Shown: positions 9,170 to 19,025, numbered from the stretch's first letter. The stretch is 40,282 nt of DNA from Zetaproteobacteria bacterium (GCA_002746295.2 NVWS02000027.1:1-40282); one strand, 5' to 3'. Numbers and translations: made by a program. The notes: generated by a model from the sequence alone, not told the origin.

Positions 9170-10189
9170 TTATAAGCCTTTGCTGTTTGTCTTTTCTCTT
9201 AAACGCAACAACACTTCAACTTGCCCGAAGCTGCGTTGTAAATTAATATAAACATCTGAACCATGCAGGGTCACGCCCGTGATTTCTCCTGAGTCATGAC
9301 GTGCAATTTCACGCAAGTTCTGTCCATCCCATGCCCATAAAAAAGATGGATCATTATCATCGGTGATCCACAACCAACCCCGTTTTTCATCCCAAGCTAG
9401 GTTATCGGGATGAATCAAGGCATCATCCTCCAACCATGTCGTTACCTTGGGTAAGGCTTGGCTATCATCCAACATTAAAATGCGACCTGTTTTGGTTTCA
9501 GCCAACAAAACCTGTCCATTCGGCAAGGTTTCCATATCTTCAATGCGATTAAAATACTGACCATGCAATTTTTCAGCATCCAGCCTTGCATTTTTAGCAT
9601 CGCGAATCGTCAACCAACCTTTATCTTTGTGTAAAACCTTCAGTTGGTGGCTATGCAAATTATAACGATAAATGCAACCCTCTTTCCATTCATCGGCCAT
9701 ATAAGCAAAGCGCCCATCTTTGGAAAAAGTTAAACCTTCATGCTTAAAGTTTCCGACACGGTGTAAAGGCATAATGGCAGGGCTGGATGATGCCAATGTA
9801 GCACGATCAACACGTTGTTCACTGGGTAACTTATCAGGTTCTGTAATACGCCAAAATAAACCATCTTTAAATTCTTCACCCAACCATAAACTACCATCGG
9901 GTGCCATTTTCAATGCATCGGCTTTATGTAAACCAAACAATAAAATATGTTGTTTTCCAGTCTCAATATTGATCGCCAATAAACTTGGGGCAAGCAAGCT
10001 GGCATTGGTTTCACAACTAATATATAACCATTTTTTATCTTGGGAAACAACGATCATATCAGGATGGTGATTATGCCATGCTGAAAGGGAGTGAGAAGTC
10101 CAAGCTGGGTTCAGTTGAATGCCCGTAGGGTTAAAGTTGCAAGATGTTAACAGTAAAAAAAAACCTAAGTAATAGACCATACGTTTCAT
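9170..10189 (-). CDS. Lipoprotein with PhoX/DUF839-like beta-propeller
   Basis: The protein has 339 residues. It starts with a lipoprotein signal (lipobox LTSC, Cys17), so it should be membrane-anchored in the envelope. The body has repeated propeller-like blades: GNFKHEGLTFSKDGRFAYMA, DMETLPNGQVLLAETKTGRI and HPDNLAWDEKRGWLWITDDN. This pattern matches the phytase-esterase/PhoX DUF839 propellers, which bind calcium or iron and can be phosphatases. I cannot confirm catalytic residues. The start overlaps the Nudix stop by four bases and is preceded by GAGGGG. It is co-transcribed with the M50-like membrane gene that follows, which may be a functional link. Confidence 0.75.
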   Translation of the reverse strand: MKRMVYYLGFFLLLTSCNFNPTGIQLNPAWTSHSLSAWHNHHPDMIVVSQDKKWLYISCETNASLLAPSLLAINIETGKQHILLFGLHKADALKMAPDGSLWLGEEFKDGLFWRITEPDKLPSEQRVDRATLASSSPAIMPLHRVGNFKHEGLTFSKDGRFAYMADEWKEGCIYRYNLHSHQLKVLHKDKGWLTIRDAKNARLDAEKLHGQYFNRIEDMETLPNGQVLLAETKTGRILMLDDSQALPKVTTWLEDDALIHPDNLAWDEKRGWLWITDDNDPSFLWAWDGQNLREIARHDSGEITGVTLHGSDVYINLQRSFGQVEVLLRLREKTNSKGL

Positions 10190-10635
10190 ACATTCCCCCT
10201 CAAATACTCATCCACCTCATCCATAAAAAGCATATTTATCAATGGTTTATTGGCTTCTGGCATGGGGTAATCGTGTAACTGATTGCGCTTGACCCATAGA
10301 TGCTTTGATTCTGGACTCATCTTGGAGATGTCTGGGCAGCAACAAACAAAAAGAAGAAAGTTTAAGATTCGATCATTATAGTGATGCGATGACTTACCCA
10401 AATGCCGCCAAAGCTTTCCAGAAAGGTTGGTTTCTTCTTTTAATTCTCGAATAGCTGCTTGCAAAGGCATTTCACTATCTTCGACTTTACCACCAGGCAA
10501 TGACCACAAACCACCGCAATGGACATCATCAGGTCGTTTGAGTAAAAGTAATTCCTGATGATTAAAGACTGCGACAAGCGCAATAATTTGTGTTTTTTTA
10601 GGTACGATATTCTGCATTGATGACAATATATTCAT
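10186..10635 (-). CDS. Nudix hydrolase (MutT-like)
   Basis: The protein has 149 residues. The Nudix box is clear: GGKVEDSEMPLQAAIRELKE followed by ETNL, with the RE and EE metal-binding residues present and Asn in place of the usual late Gly. The family hydrolyses nucleoside diphosphates linked to other groups; in this position after secA-argJ it is usually a MutT-type 8-oxo-dGTPase. The ATG at 10635 has AGGTGA eight bases before it and lies inside the end of argJ (38-base overlap). A second in-frame ATG at 10617 has no visible ribosome site. Substrate is inferred from synteny. Confidence 0.88.
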   Translation of the reverse strand: MNILSSMQNIVPKKTQIIALVAVFNHQELLLLKRPDDVHCGGLWSLPGGKVEDSEMPLQAAIRELKEETNLSGKLWRHLGKSSHHYNDRILNFLLFVCCCPDISKMSPESKHLWVKRNQLHDYPMPEANKPLINMLFMDEVDEYLRGNV

Positions 10636-11809
10636 GGGTTAAATCACCTGTCCAAATGGTGGCTTCGGCATCGCCCAAGCCCAAATCAACATGCAAGGTA
10701 AATTCTGATTTTTCAAAGACTTTCATGCCATCTTTATCACGGTAATCAGGGTGTAAATTACCTGCTTCAAGCATGGTGACATCATTGGCTTTTAGACCAA
10801 CTTTACGACGATCAATCACTACACCTGCATTGCCAATGGCGACAAGAATACGTCCCCAGTTGGCATCTGAACCAGCAAAGGCTGTTTTAACCAGTGGTGA
10901 TACGGCAATCGCGCGACCCACTGTGCGGGCATCTTCTTCCGTTTTTGAGCCTGAGACTTTAATGGTGACGAATTTACTCACGCCTTCACCATCACGGGTA
11001 ATCAGTTGAGCCAATTCAATGCATAATTCAGTGAGTGCTTGTTCAAATTCAGTTGTGTCCTCTAAAGGTGCGTGACCCAAACCAATACCGCTGGAAAGCA
11101 GGTATAATGTATCATTGGTGGAGGTATCACCATCCACCGAAATGCAATTAAATGAACGGTTTGCCACACGTTTAAGCATAGGTTGTAATTGCTCATGGCT
11201 TAGCGGGGCATCGGTAGCAACAAAAGAAAGCATGGTTGCCATATTCGGATGAATCATACCGCTGCCTTTGGAAATGCCTGTGATGGTATAAGCACCGACC
11301 TTTCGGGATGCCCACTTGGCAAAGGTGTCTGTGGTGCGAATCGCATGGGCGGCAGCTTGCCAGTGATTCGCATCAAGGCTTGTCACAACCTCATTCATAC
11401 CTGCTGCAATACGATCAATAGGAAAAGCTTCCCCAACAACGCCTGTGGAAGCGGATAATACTTGCTCTGACCCACACCCTGCCGCACTTGCAGCCAAATC
11501 AATCAACTGTTGTGACCAAACACGTTCCATATCACCCACACCCGCATTGGCATTGCCCGCATTGCCGATAATGCAGCGAATGTTTTTGCCTTGTTGGTTG
11601 ATCGCTTCTTCACCCAAATCAACACAGGCAGCACGAAATTTATTTTGGGTGAAGACACCCGCAGCATGGGCAGGAACATCGGCGACAATCATCGTTAAAT
11701 CTTGCCGTTTTCCCTTCAAATCAGCTGATTTCACACCACATGAGGCTGTACCAACCCTAAAACCTGGGACAGGCAGTGCGGGTAATAATGCGGGAGGATT
11801 GACTGCCAT
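10598..11809 (-). CDS. argJ: Bifunctional glutamate N-acetyltransferase / amino-acid acetyltransferase
   Basis: ArgJ transfers the acetyl group from N-acetylornithine to glutamate and so recycles it in arginine synthesis. The self-cleavage site is visible: KGSGMIHPNMATMLSF, where the Thr in NMATML becomes the N-terminal nucleophile of the beta chain. Other marks are GNAGNANAG and DTSTNDTLYLLSSG. The start at 11809 (GGGAAA eight bases upstream, just after the secA stop) is preferred to the in-frame ATG at 11830 inside secA; the product is then 403 residues. It lies between secA and the Nudix gene in one minus-strand operon. Confidence 0.95.
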   Translation of the reverse strand: MAVNPPALLPALPVPGFRVGTASCGVKSADLKGKRQDLTMIVADVPAHAAGVFTQNKFRAACVDLGEEAINQQGKNIRCIIGNAGNANAGVGDMERVWSQQLIDLAASAAGCGSEQVLSASTGVVGEAFPIDRIAAGMNEVVTSLDANHWQAAAHAIRTTDTFAKWASRKVGAYTITGISKGSGMIHPNMATMLSFVATDAPLSHEQLQPMLKRVANRSFNCISVDGDTSTNDTLYLLSSGIGLGHAPLEDTTEFEQALTELCIELAQLITRDGEGVSKFVTIKVSGSKTEEDARTVGRAIAVSPLVKTAFAGSDANWGRILVAIGNAGVVIDRRKVGLKANDVTMLEAGNLHPDYRDKDGMKVFEKSEFTLHVDLGLGDAEATIWTGDLTHEYIVINAEYRT

Positions 11810-11811
11810 AC

Positions 11812-14442
11812 TTAGCGTTTCCCATGACACTGTTTGTATTTTTTACCCGAACCACAAGGGCAAGGCTCATTGCGTCCAACCTTGGGATATTTTCGCTTAA
11901 AGGTTTGCACGGGTTCTTCCTCTTCAACACGGTTATAAACGATTTGTTCGGGTTCTGGTTCAGGCGTAATTTCTTCTTGTTCCACTTGTACATTATAAAG
12001 CGTACGCATGGTTTTTTCGCGTACTTCACCCAACATTTTCTCAAACAGCTCAAATGATTCGCGTTTGTATTCTTGAATCGGTTGCTTCTGTGCATAACCA
12101 CGCAAACCCACGCTTTGACGCAAATGATCCATCGCCAACAAATGATCTTTCCAATGATGATCCAAGACTTGAAGAATCAACCATTTTTCAAAACCACGCA
12201 TTTGTTCCTCACCCGTTAAGGCTTCTTTGGTTTCAAGGAAAAGGTTCATCAAGTCCAAGATTTTTTGCGCCGCATCTTCCACATGGTTCACATCTTCATC
12301 GTTAAGCATGGTATCGACATCAACTTCCATACCCAAACGCTCAAGCAATGCCGCTTGCAGCCCTTCATGATCCCATTCATCGGGGCGACCTGATAAAAAC
12401 TCAGCACCTAGACGCTCAGCAAAATCTTCCGACATATCTTCAATCACATCATGCACCGATTCAGCTTCCAATAACTCACGGCGTTGTTCATAAATCACTT
12501 CGCGCTGTTTGTTCATGACATCATCATATTCCAACAATTGTTTGCGAATATCGAAGTTACGTCCTTCCACTTTTTTCTGTGAGTTTTCAATGGCTTTGCT
12601 CACCCATGGGTGTTCAATGGCTTCACCTTTCTCAAAGCCCATCTTGGTGAGCATAGACTGCATTTTTTCGCCACCAAAAATACGCATCAAATCATCTTCT
12701 AAGGACAAATAAAAGCGCGTTAAACCAGGATCGCCTTGGCGACCAGAACGCCCCCGCAATTGATTGTCAATACGACGTGATTCATGCCGTTCTGTGCCTA
12801 AAATATGTAAACCACCTGCTTCCACCACTTCAATATGCTCAGCATCACATTGTTCACGAATGGCTGCTTCACGTGTCGCACGTTCTTCCCCTGATAATTT
12901 TGTAGGAAGCTGGGAAATCATCATACCTGGATTACCACCCAGCATAATATCGGTACCGCGACCTGCCATATTGGTGGCAATGGTTACCGCATCCTTTCGC
13001 CCTGCTTGCGCAACAATATCCGCCTCACGTTCATGATGTTTGGCATTCAACACTTCATGCGGCACATTCATTTTTTTCAACATGTCCGATAAAGCTTCAG
13101 ATTTATCAATGGAGGTTGTACCGACAAGAATAGGGGCATGGGTCGCATGGATGTCTGCAATATCGTTGGCAATGGCTTCGTATTTATCTTCGGTATCACG
13201 GTAAATAAGATCGGGCATATCTTTACGAACCATCGGTTTATTGGTGGGGACAATGACCACCTCTAAACCATAGATTTTGTGAAATTCTTCCGCTTCAGTA
13301 TCGGCTGTACCTGTCATACCTGCTAACACACCATACATGCGGAAAAAGTTTTGGAAGGTCACCGATGCCAAGGTTTGATTTTCAGGTTGAACCGTCACGC
13401 CTTCTTTGGATTCTAAGGCTTGGTGCTGACCATCGGAGTAACGGCGACCTGGCATCATGCGTCCCGTGAATTCATCAATGATAATCACTTCGCCATTGCG
13501 TACAATATAATCCACTTCGCGAGCAAATAGGGTGTGGGCGCGCAAACATTGGGTGATAGCATGATTTAGGTTAACATTATCTGGGTCATATAAATTCCCC
13601 TCTTTCAGCAAATCCGCGTCATAACAAAGTTTTTCGACATGTTCCATACCATTTTCTGTGAAGGAAACGGCTTTATCTTGTTCATTTTTTTCGTAATCAG
13701 CGTCATCCAATTGCAGAATAATAGCATCAGCTTGACCGTATAACTCGGTGGCTTGCTCGGCAGGACCTGAAATAATCAAGGGTGTGCGGGCTTCATCCAC
13801 CAAAATTGAATCCACTTCATCGACAATGGCAAAAGCATAGTCACGTTGTACCAATTCTTCTTGTGTAAATGCCATATTATCACGTAAATAATCAAATCCG
13901 AACTCATTGTTCGTGCCATAAGTGATGTCCGATGCGTAGGCTGCTTTACGTTCTTCATGGGTAATGCCTGCCACAATCACACCCGTGGTTAAACCCAAAA
14001 AACTATAAAGTTCACCCATTTGTTTGGCATCACGGCTGGCAAGATAATCATTGACTGTGACCACATGCGCGCCTTTACCAGCTAAGGCATGCAAATAAAC
14101 GGCTAATGTTGCGGTTAAGGTTTTACCTTCACCTGTTTTCATTTCAGCAATTTTGCCTTCATGCAAAATGATCGCACCCACCAACTGTGAATCAAAATGG
14201 CGCATGCCCATCACACGCTTACTGGCTTCACGACATACGGCAAAAGCTTCTGGCAATAAGTCATCCAAGGATTCATCAGCACTCAATCGTTCACGAAATG
14301 CTTCTGTTTTCGCCGCAAGTTCCATTTCAGACAAATCTTGCATATGGGCTTCCAAGCCGTTGATTTCCTCTACAATAGGGTTGTAAAGCTTCAGAATACG
14401 GTCGTTACGGCTGCCAAAAATCTTGGTTAAAAATGAAAACAT
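11812..14442 (-). CDS. secA: Preprotein translocase ATPase SecA
   Basis: The protein has 876 residues, a usual length. It has Walker A ([12 protein letters not shown], about residue 102), Walker B with [20 protein letters not shown] (about 210), and [16 protein letters not shown] in the second motor domain. The last residues form the SecB/lipid-binding zinc motif ([17 protein letters not shown]). SecA drives export of unfolded proteins through SecYEG. The gene begins the secA-argJ-nudix run. A candidate promoter lies at 14520-14547, and a 6-bp GC-rich hairpin (TCCGCG/CGCGGA, 14482-14505) sits in the leader. I see no SecM-like arrest peptide. Confidence 0.98.
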   Translation of the reverse strand: MFSFLTKIFGSRNDRILKLYNPIVEEINGLEAHMQDLSEMELAAKTEAFRERLSADESLDDLLPEAFAVCREASKRVMGMRHFDSQLVGAIILHEGKIAEMKTGEGKTLTATLAVYLHALAGKGAHVVTVNDYLASRDAKQMGELYSFLGLTTGVIVAGITHEERKAAYASDITYGTNNEFGFDYLRDNMAFTQEELVQRDYAFAIVDEVDSILVDEARTPLIISGPAEQATELYGQADAIILQLDDADYEKNEQDKAVSFTENGMEHVEKLCYDADLLKEGNLYDPDNVNLNHAITQCLRAHTLFAREVDYIVRNGEVIIIDEFTGRMMPGRRYSDGQHQALESKEGVTVQPENQTLASVTFQNFFRMYGVLAGMTGTADTEAEEFHKIYGLEVVIVPTNKPMVRKDMPDLIYRDTEDKYEAIANDIADIHATHAPILVGTTSIDKSEALSDMLKKMNVPHEVLNAKHHEREADIVAQAGRKDAVTIATNMAGRGTDIMLGGNPGMMISQLPTKLSGEERATREAAIREQCDAEHIEVVEAGGLHILGTERHESRRIDNQLRGRSGRQGDPGLTRFYLSLEDDLMRIFGGEKMQSMLTKMGFEKGEAIEHPWVSKAIENSQKKVEGRNFDIRKQLLEYDDVMNKQREVIYEQRRELLEAESVHDVIEDMSEDFAERLGAEFLSGRPDEWDHEGLQAALLERLGMEVDVDTMLNDEDVNHVEDAAQKILDLMNLFLETKEALTGEEQMRGFEKWLILQVLDHHWKDHLLAMDHLRQSVGLRGYAQKQPIQEYKRESFELFEKMLGEVREKTMRTLYNVQVEQEEITPEPEPEQIVYNRVEEEEPVQTFKRKYPKVGRNEPCPCGSGKKYKQCHGKR

Positions 14443-14519
14443 GGGGAGTGTGGCTCCAAAGGTAGCAAAATAGCGTTGATGTCCGCGTACTTACGCGTGC
14501 GCGGATATAAAACGCTGCG

Positions 14520-14547
14520 ATTCTAGCGACCCCTTCACGGATGTCAT
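14520..14547 (-). promoter_or_regulatory. Candidate sigma70 promoter of secA
   Basis: Read on the minus strand, ATGACA (five of six matches to the -35 consensus) is followed after 16 bases by TAGAAT (five of six matches to the -10 box). It lies about 80 bases before the secA start, in the only sizeable gap between dnaB and secA. Assigned by eye. Confidence 0.5.
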
Positions 14548-14704
14548 CCAAGCATCTTACATAGGGAAAATGTAAAGATTACATGGACTAATAAACACTA
14601 AAAGATCCACCCTACATGGCGACAGCAGCAACACCATCCAACATCTGACAGAAAGTGTCAGTAGCAATCAAAAAGCGTCAATTTAAGCAACACAACGCAT
14701 ACCA

Positions 14705-16066
14705 CTAATCCATAGATTTCTGCAAATTTTCAAAGCGTGTGTACTTAGCAATAAAGGCAAGGTTTACGGTACCTGTTGAGCCATTGCGTTGTTTGGCAAC
14801 AATAATTTCAGCAAGCCCCTCATTTTCAGGCTTCTTATTGTAAACCTCATCACGATAAATGAACATAATGACATCAGCATCTTGCTCAATCGCACCCGAT
14901 TCACGCAAATCCGACATCATCGGTCGTTTATCCGCCCGCGCTTCCAAGGAACGGTTCAGCTGGGATAACACAATCACAGGCACATCCAACTCTTTTGCCA
15001 GTGCCTTTAAAGAACGGGTCATTTCACTGATTTCCAAATCTTTACGCTCGGCTGCACGCCCAGACATCAATTGAAGGTAGTCAATCAAGACCAAATCCAA
15101 ACCTTTGGCATCACGCTTTAAACGACGGCATTTGGCACGCACTTCAAGCACAGAAATAGAGGGTGTGTCATCAATATAAATTTCAGCTTCCGCCAAACTA
15201 CCGCTTGCCAAAGCCAAACCTCGCCAATCATCGGCTGAAAAACGCCCTGTTCGCAAGTTCCCCATATCCACCCGTGCTTCCACAGCCAACATACGCATGG
15301 CAATTTGTTGGGATGACATTTCCAATGAGAAAATAGCCACAACTCGCCCTTCTTTGGAGCGAATCGCTGCATTTTGTGCCAAGTTCATCGAAAATGCTGT
15401 TTTACCCATGGATGGACGACCTGCTACAATCACCAAATCACCACGCTGCATACCTGATGTTTTGTCATCCAAATCATCAAAACCCGTGGCAATACCCGTG
15501 ACAGCCTCTTGGTTGGCATAACGATCCTGCAATTCGGTATAAGCATCAGCCATCAAACTGCCAATTTTACTGAAGTTTGGGCGGGACTGATTAAAGCTTT
15601 CAGCCACCTTCAATACCTTCATTTCGGCTTGATCCAAATGATCGCCCACTTCACGCGTGGGCTCTTCGTAGACATCTTGAGAAATATGACCGCAAACTGA
15701 AAGAAGCTGCCTTAATACAGCCCGTTCACGGACAATATGAGCATAATGACGCACATTGGATGCGGTCGGAATCGCTCGCACCAGTTGCCCCAAATATTCC
15801 TCACCACCACACGCATCCAAATCATTGTTTTGTTTTAATAAATCTTTGATGGTCACCACATCCACAGGCTGGTGTCTACTCATCAAAAGTTCGATACAGG
15901 CAAATACCCTGCGGTTGGCATCCACATAAAAATGTTCGGAGAGCAGTACGCCTTCCAAACGCTCATAGGCTTCGCCATCCAACATAATACCCCCCAACAC
16001 CGCACACTCCGCATCAAAAGAATGAGGCGGAACACGCTCACGCAAGGATAATTCTTGTTCTAACAT
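14705..16066 (-). CDS. dnaB: Replicative DNA helicase DnaB
   Basis: The protein has 453 residues. The N-terminal primase-binding domain (PPHSFDAECAVLGGIMLDGE) is followed by a RecA-like motor with Walker A GRPSMGKTAFSMNLAQ, Walker B LVLIDYLQLMSG and arginine-finger region LRESGAIEQDADVIMFIYRD. No intein. The start has AGGA eight bases upstream. It follows rplI at about 150 bases, and the gap is mostly a repeat, so dnaB may be read from the ribosomal operon or from its own promoter. The rplI-dnaB order is common in bacteria. Confidence 0.97.
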   Translation of the reverse strand: MLEQELSLRERVPPHSFDAECAVLGGIMLDGEAYERLEGVLLSEHFYVDANRRVFACIELLMSRHQPVDVVTIKDLLKQNNDLDACGGEEYLGQLVRAIPTASNVRHYAHIVRERAVLRQLLSVCGHISQDVYEEPTREVGDHLDQAEMKVLKVAESFNQSRPNFSKIGSLMADAYTELQDRYANQEAVTGIATGFDDLDDKTSGMQRGDLVIVAGRPSMGKTAFSMNLAQNAAIRSKEGRVVAIFSLEMSSQQIAMRMLAVEARVDMGNLRTGRFSADDWRGLALASGSLAEAEIYIDDTPSISVLEVRAKCRRLKRDAKGLDLVLIDYLQLMSGRAAERKDLEISEMTRSLKALAKELDVPVIVLSQLNRSLEARADKRPMMSDLRESGAIEQDADVIMFIYRDEVYNKKPENEGLAEIIVAKQRNGSTGTVNLAFIAKYTRFENLQKSMD

Positions 16067-16124
16067 ATCAATATCCTACATCACAGTGTTTGGAGGGGCA
16101 TCATTGTTTAAGTCTAAAACTAGC

Positions 16125-16195
16125 GCGTCATCCCCGAAATATTGTATCGGGGATCTATTGTGAATCATAGATTCCCACCTTCGTGGGAATGACGA
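16125..16195. repeat. Two-hairpin repeat between rplI and dnaB
   Basis: GTCATCCCCGA...TCGGGGATC and ATTCCCAC...GTGGGAAT form two perfect eight-base stems bounded by GTCA and TGAC. Same architecture as the core of the MITE-like elements (4951 and 38662 copies) but with different, still complementary stems. The outer terminal inverted repeats are not visible here. Confidence 0.7.
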
Positions 16196-16218
16196 TAAAG
16201 GACAATCAACTGAATCAA

Positions 16219-16668
16219 TTATAAGCTTTCAGCTTCAACCTTGATGGCCATATCTGCTGTCACATCTGGATGCAAACGTACACGAAAAGTATGTTCACCC
16301 ACCGTTTTAATTTGCTCATCCAACAAAATAAAGCGACGTTGTACATCATAACCAGTATCTGACAAAAGAGATGCCAAATCAGTGCTAGAAACAGAACCAT
16401 AAAGGTTCTTACCATCGGATGTTGCGCGAATCACTGATAATTCAAGTTCAGCAAGTTTTCCCGCAACCATTTGAGCCTTGCCCAATTCATCTTGATGTTT
16501 TTCTTCCAAAACAGAGCGACGACGTTCAAAGATTTTACGGTTACCTTCATTGGCCACAATGGCTTTCTCTTGAGGCAACAAAAAGTTACGACCATAACCA
16601 GCTTTTACGCCTACTTCATCACCCACATTTCCTAGACCGTCAACGCGTTCCAATAAAATCAACTGCAT
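16219..16668 (-). CDS. rplI: 50S ribosomal protein L9
   Basis: The protein has 149 residues, the usual length, with the N-terminal 23S rRNA-binding domain (LILLERVDGLGNVGDEVGVK and GYGRNFLLPQEKA), a long linker helix and the C-terminal domain. Two adjacent ATG codons exist. The second (16668) has the better spacing to GGAGG (six bases), the first (16671) only three. The start overlaps the stop of the preceding membrane-protein gene. Confidence 0.97.
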   Translation of the reverse strand: MQLILLERVDGLGNVGDEVGVKAGYGRNFLLPQEKAIVANEGNRKIFERRRSVLEEKHQDELGKAQMVAGKLAELELSVIRATSDGKNLYGSVSSTDLASLLSDTGYDVQRRFILLDEQIKTVGEHTFRVRLHPDVTADMAIKVEAESL

Positions 16669-17663
16669 CATTTTCCTCCAAGCGTCGGATTCACATTCCG
16701 ACGATAATCATACCAAATATCAAGTAGTCCAAGCACGATGAAGGGAATCACCATCATGGACCATATAAATAACAATACATACATCATGGCAATCGCCATC
16801 GGCATTTCACGTGCTTTCAACCATACGTGTGCGACACTCACACCTTGCACTGCCAGCGCACCCGCCAAAACCAGTGCCAAACTAACGGCAATATATTGCA
16901 GCCCTGCCACATTGAAATTCGCCAGAACCAAACAAGCCATCAACATATAGGCAACAGGTTTACCCAAATTTAAGGATAAAATAGAATCCCTATTGCCTGT
17001 ATAAAAGCCATATTTGCAAGCAAATTTGCGCGCATAAATCACACCTGACCACCAAATAGACCACAAGCCAAAAGCCAGCAATCCAGGTAAAGACCAGCTC
17101 AACAAATGTCGAATTTCTTGCAAGCCTTCGGCAGGTAAAGCCCCCGCATCTGTGGGCATAGCCGCAAACATCGGAGCCAACAACGCGTCAACTTCTGCAT
17201 GTAAGCTCAAGCCTTGACTCGAAGCGACAAAACTTAAGCCAAGCAGCACGATTGCACTCAAAGCAAATAGCAACCGTGTCGCACACCATTGCAAACCTTG
17301 CGATCCAGCCAAGCCGCTTGCAGCCCAAATGGGAAGTAATACATACAGCAGACCAATCAACACGCCCAACATCACGCTGCCACCACTCATAAAAATGATA
17401 GCAATCATGACAATCAAAGCCACTTGCAGACTGTAGCGCAAACCGCCGCCCATAAAAATCAAGGCAAACATCGCGGGTGTTAATACATTCAACAGTATGG
17501 CAACAAAACTCATAAGCACAGCCAGCAAGGGCACACTCATGAATAAGTTTGGCAACCACACCACGCTGCTCAACATGGCCACCAGTAAGCCCGAACATGG
17601 CAAATGTTTCGTTAATAGAAACTGTGCAAAAGGCGGAAGTGGCAGAGGCTTATCACGTATCAA
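16668..17663 (-). CDS. DUF2232-like integral membrane protein
   Basis: A 331-residue protein with about eight hydrophobic segments. Membrane proteins of the DUF2232 type commonly sit between rpsR and rplI, and this one fits in length, topology and place. The sequence begins MIRDKPLPLPP from a TTG codon with only a weak upstream GGTG; the next ATG (M30) would remove the first helix, so the TTG is preferred. Its stop overlaps the rplI start, so it is co-translated with the ribosomal cluster. Biochemical role unknown. Confidence 0.8.
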   Translation of the reverse strand: MIRDKPLPLPPFAQFLLTKHLPCSGLLVAMLSSVVWLPNLFMSVPLLAVLMSFVAILLNVLTPAMFALIFMGGGLRYSLQVALIVMIAIIFMSGGSVMLGVLIGLLYVLLPIWAASGLAGSQGLQWCATRLLFALSAIVLLGLSFVASSQGLSLHAEVDALLAPMFAAMPTDAGALPAEGLQEIRHLLSWSLPGLLAFGLWSIWWSGVIYARKFACKYGFYTGNRDSILSLNLGKPVAYMLMACLVLANFNVAGLQYIAVSLALVLAGALAVQGVSVAHVWLKAREMPMAIAMMYVLLFIWSMMVIPFIVLGLLDIWYDYRRNVNPTLGGK

Positions 17664-17693
17664 AATAACACCGGATCAACGATTCTTAAACAA

Positions 17694-18068
17694 TCAACCG
17701 TGATGTAAAGGCGTGAATGACAACAATGCCAAAACACGTGCGCGCTTGATCGCAGTGGTCAAAGCACGTTGATGTTTTGCACATGTACCCGTCACACGCG
17801 ATGGTAAAATCTTATAACGTTCTGTCACAAATTGTCCCAACAATACGGGATCTTTATGATCAATGTTCATTGTCTTATCTGCGCAAAACTTGCAAAATTT
17901 ACGACGACGTTGGAAACGTCCACGTGCGCCTGCAGGCTTACGTGCTGGACGACGGTCGCCTGTTGCTGGACGACGATCCCCCGATGCTGCTGGACGACGA
18001 TCATTTGTTGCTGGTGCGCTTGCCGCTGGCGCAGCTTTTACTTCTGGTGTTTTTGCTTCTTCACTCAT
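17694..18068 (-). CDS. rpsR: 30S ribosomal protein S18 with long Arg/Pro-rich N-terminal extension
   Basis: The start at 18068 is set by AGGAG seven bases upstream; the open frame runs further up but without a ribosome site. The product has 124 residues against about 75 for typical S18. Residues 51-124 are the S18 core, with [29 protein letters not shown] and the Cys residues of a zinc-type S18. Residues 1-50 are an extension: an Ala/Pro/Glu stretch and three copies of DRRPA (at about 23, 31 and 38). S18 pairs with S6 on the 30S platform. S6 in this operon has an acidic tail, a notable charge match. Confidence 0.95.
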   Translation of the reverse strand: MSEEAKTPEVKAAPAASAPATNDRRPAASGDRRPATGDRRPARKPAGARGRFQRRRKFCKFCADKTMNIDHKDPVLLGQFVTERYKILPSRVTGTCAKHQRALTTAIKRARVLALLSFTPLHHG

Positions 18069-18085
18069 GTCTTCTCTCCTGAGAA

Positions 18086-18391
18086 TTAATCTATTGCGGG
18101 ATGACAGGCATCCACCCATATTTCAACTTGACCCCAGCGCTGTTCACCATCTCGACTGTAATAGCGGCGGCGCAATGTCCCTTCGATAGCAATCTCACGA
18201 TTTTCTAAACGAACCAGTATTTCAGCCATCCTGCCCACAGCACGCAATGGCATGGGTTGTTCATCGATCATCTGTGCTCGTTGAGGTCCTAAATGGGGAC
18301 GCTCAATGCATAGCGATGCAACAACAGCCAAACTTCCATCGGGGGTCCAACGTTGATGAATATCACTTAATCGACCCGAGAGTCGAACCAA
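18086..18391 (-). CDS. priB: PriB-like primosomal single-strand DNA-binding protein (OB fold)
   Basis: The position between rpsF and rpsR, the size (101 residues) and the OB-fold pattern ([51 protein letters not shown]) fit PriB, the SSB-derived primosome protein that helps restart stalled forks by binding PriA and single-strand DNA. The TTG at 18391 is taken as the start because AAAGG lies seven bases upstream and the fold begins there. The longer frame starting at 18457 would overlap the rpsF tail by 56 bases in another frame and has unlike composition. A short SSB is the alternative. Confidence 0.8.
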   Translation of the reverse strand: MVRLSGRLSDIHQRWTPDGSLAVVASLCIERPHLGPQRAQMIDEQPMPLRAVGRMAEILVRLENREIAIEGTLRRRYYSRDGEQRWGQVEIWVDACHPAID

Positions 18392-18401
18392 GTGCTGACC
18401 T

Positions 18402-18899
18402 TTAGGCAGTCGCTTCTTCCGATGTAGATGCAGCTTCAGGTGTTGCTTCAGTTGCATCGGCTTCTGTTGCAGCGGCTTCAGGTGTTTTCGCTTCTACTTC
18501 TGTTGCATCAGCTTCTACAGCAGGCTTAGAATCATCGGTCGTTTCAGGTGTTGTTTCTTCAGTGCTTTCAGCCGCAGGTGTTTTGCGACGTGCCAATGGC
18601 GATGGTGCATCTGATAATTCTGTCAAACGGGTGGTCAAAAAGCGAAGGATGCGTTCTTCCAAACGAATCGCAGATTCAAGTGCTTGAATGGCTTGAGGTT
18701 CGCCATCAGTCACCAACAAGATGTAGTGACCACGCTTACGTTTTTGAATGCTGTAAGCCAATGGACGTGAGCCCCAGTATTCGCGTTTGACGATGCGACC
18801 TGCTGCTTTTTCAACACGTTCAACCAATTCGTCGGTTAATTGTTCGGTATTTTCCTGTGATACGTCAGGATTTACGATAAAGATAGTTTCGTAATACAA
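18402..18899 (-). CDS. rpsF: 30S ribosomal protein S6 with long acidic C-terminal tail
   Basis: Residues 1-95 are S6 (YYETIFIVNPDVS, RPLAYSIQKRKRGHYIL, ERILRFLTTRL). The TTG at 18899 is chosen because it places the family N-terminus (MYYETIFIV) right and has GAGAGG upstream; the longer frame from 18953 runs through leader hairpins. Residues about 107-165 form a low-complexity tail of Ala, Glu, Thr and Asp with about 17 acidic and two basic residues. E. coli S6 also has a Glu tail, but this one is far longer. First gene of the S6-PriB-S18-DUF2232-L9 operon. Confidence 0.95.
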   Translation of the reverse strand: MYYETIFIVNPDVSQENTEQLTDELVERVEKAAGRIVKREYWGSRPLAYSIQKRKRGHYILLVTDGEPQAIQALESAIRLEERILRFLTTRLTELSDAPSPLARRKTPAAESTEETTPETTDDSKPAVEADATEVEAKTPEAAATEADATEATPEAASTSEEATA

Positions 18900-19025
18900 A
18901 GCGCCCTCTCGGTGTACCTCTAAGTACGCTCTGGCTTTGCGCGTCCAGAGCAAGGTATGTTATTTAATTTTACAGCAGTGCTGCAAAGAGCGCAGCACCT
19001 TAGACAGCACACTTTGCCTTGTCAA
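18900..19025 (-). promoter_or_regulatory. Structured rpsF leader, candidate S6:S18 autoregulatory element
   Basis: Read on the minus strand: a TTGACA box (19025-19020) with only a poor -10 partner, then a perfect hairpin GTGCTGC/GCAGCAC (18998-18978), a perfect GCTCTGG/CCAGAGC hairpin (18951-18928), and a GTAC/GTAC stem whose 3' side runs into ACCGAG just before the TTG start. Known S6:S18 leaders hold a conserved CCG in a bulge of a hairpin near the start. An ACCGA is here, but I cannot fold the RNA to prove the bulge. The hairpins are seen; the leader assignment is inference. Confidence 0.4.

Noticed and set aside
14640-14660. Terminator hairpin after dnaB (CTGACA/TGTCAG)
   Set aside because: The stem is real but short and has no T-run on the minus strand.
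3762-17663. Many opposite-strand open frames in the core genes (for example 5548-6060 and 11445-11900)
   Set aside because: They mirror well-identified genes, lack ribosome sites and show no family patterns.
18392-18457. Longer N-terminus of the PriB-like protein
   Set aside because: It would overlap the S6 tail in another frame, has His/Lys-biased composition unlike the fold, and a ribosome site supports the TTG at 18391.
18900-18953. Longer S6 start at 18953
   Set aside because: The extra codons cover the leader hairpins and do not match the S6 N-terminus.
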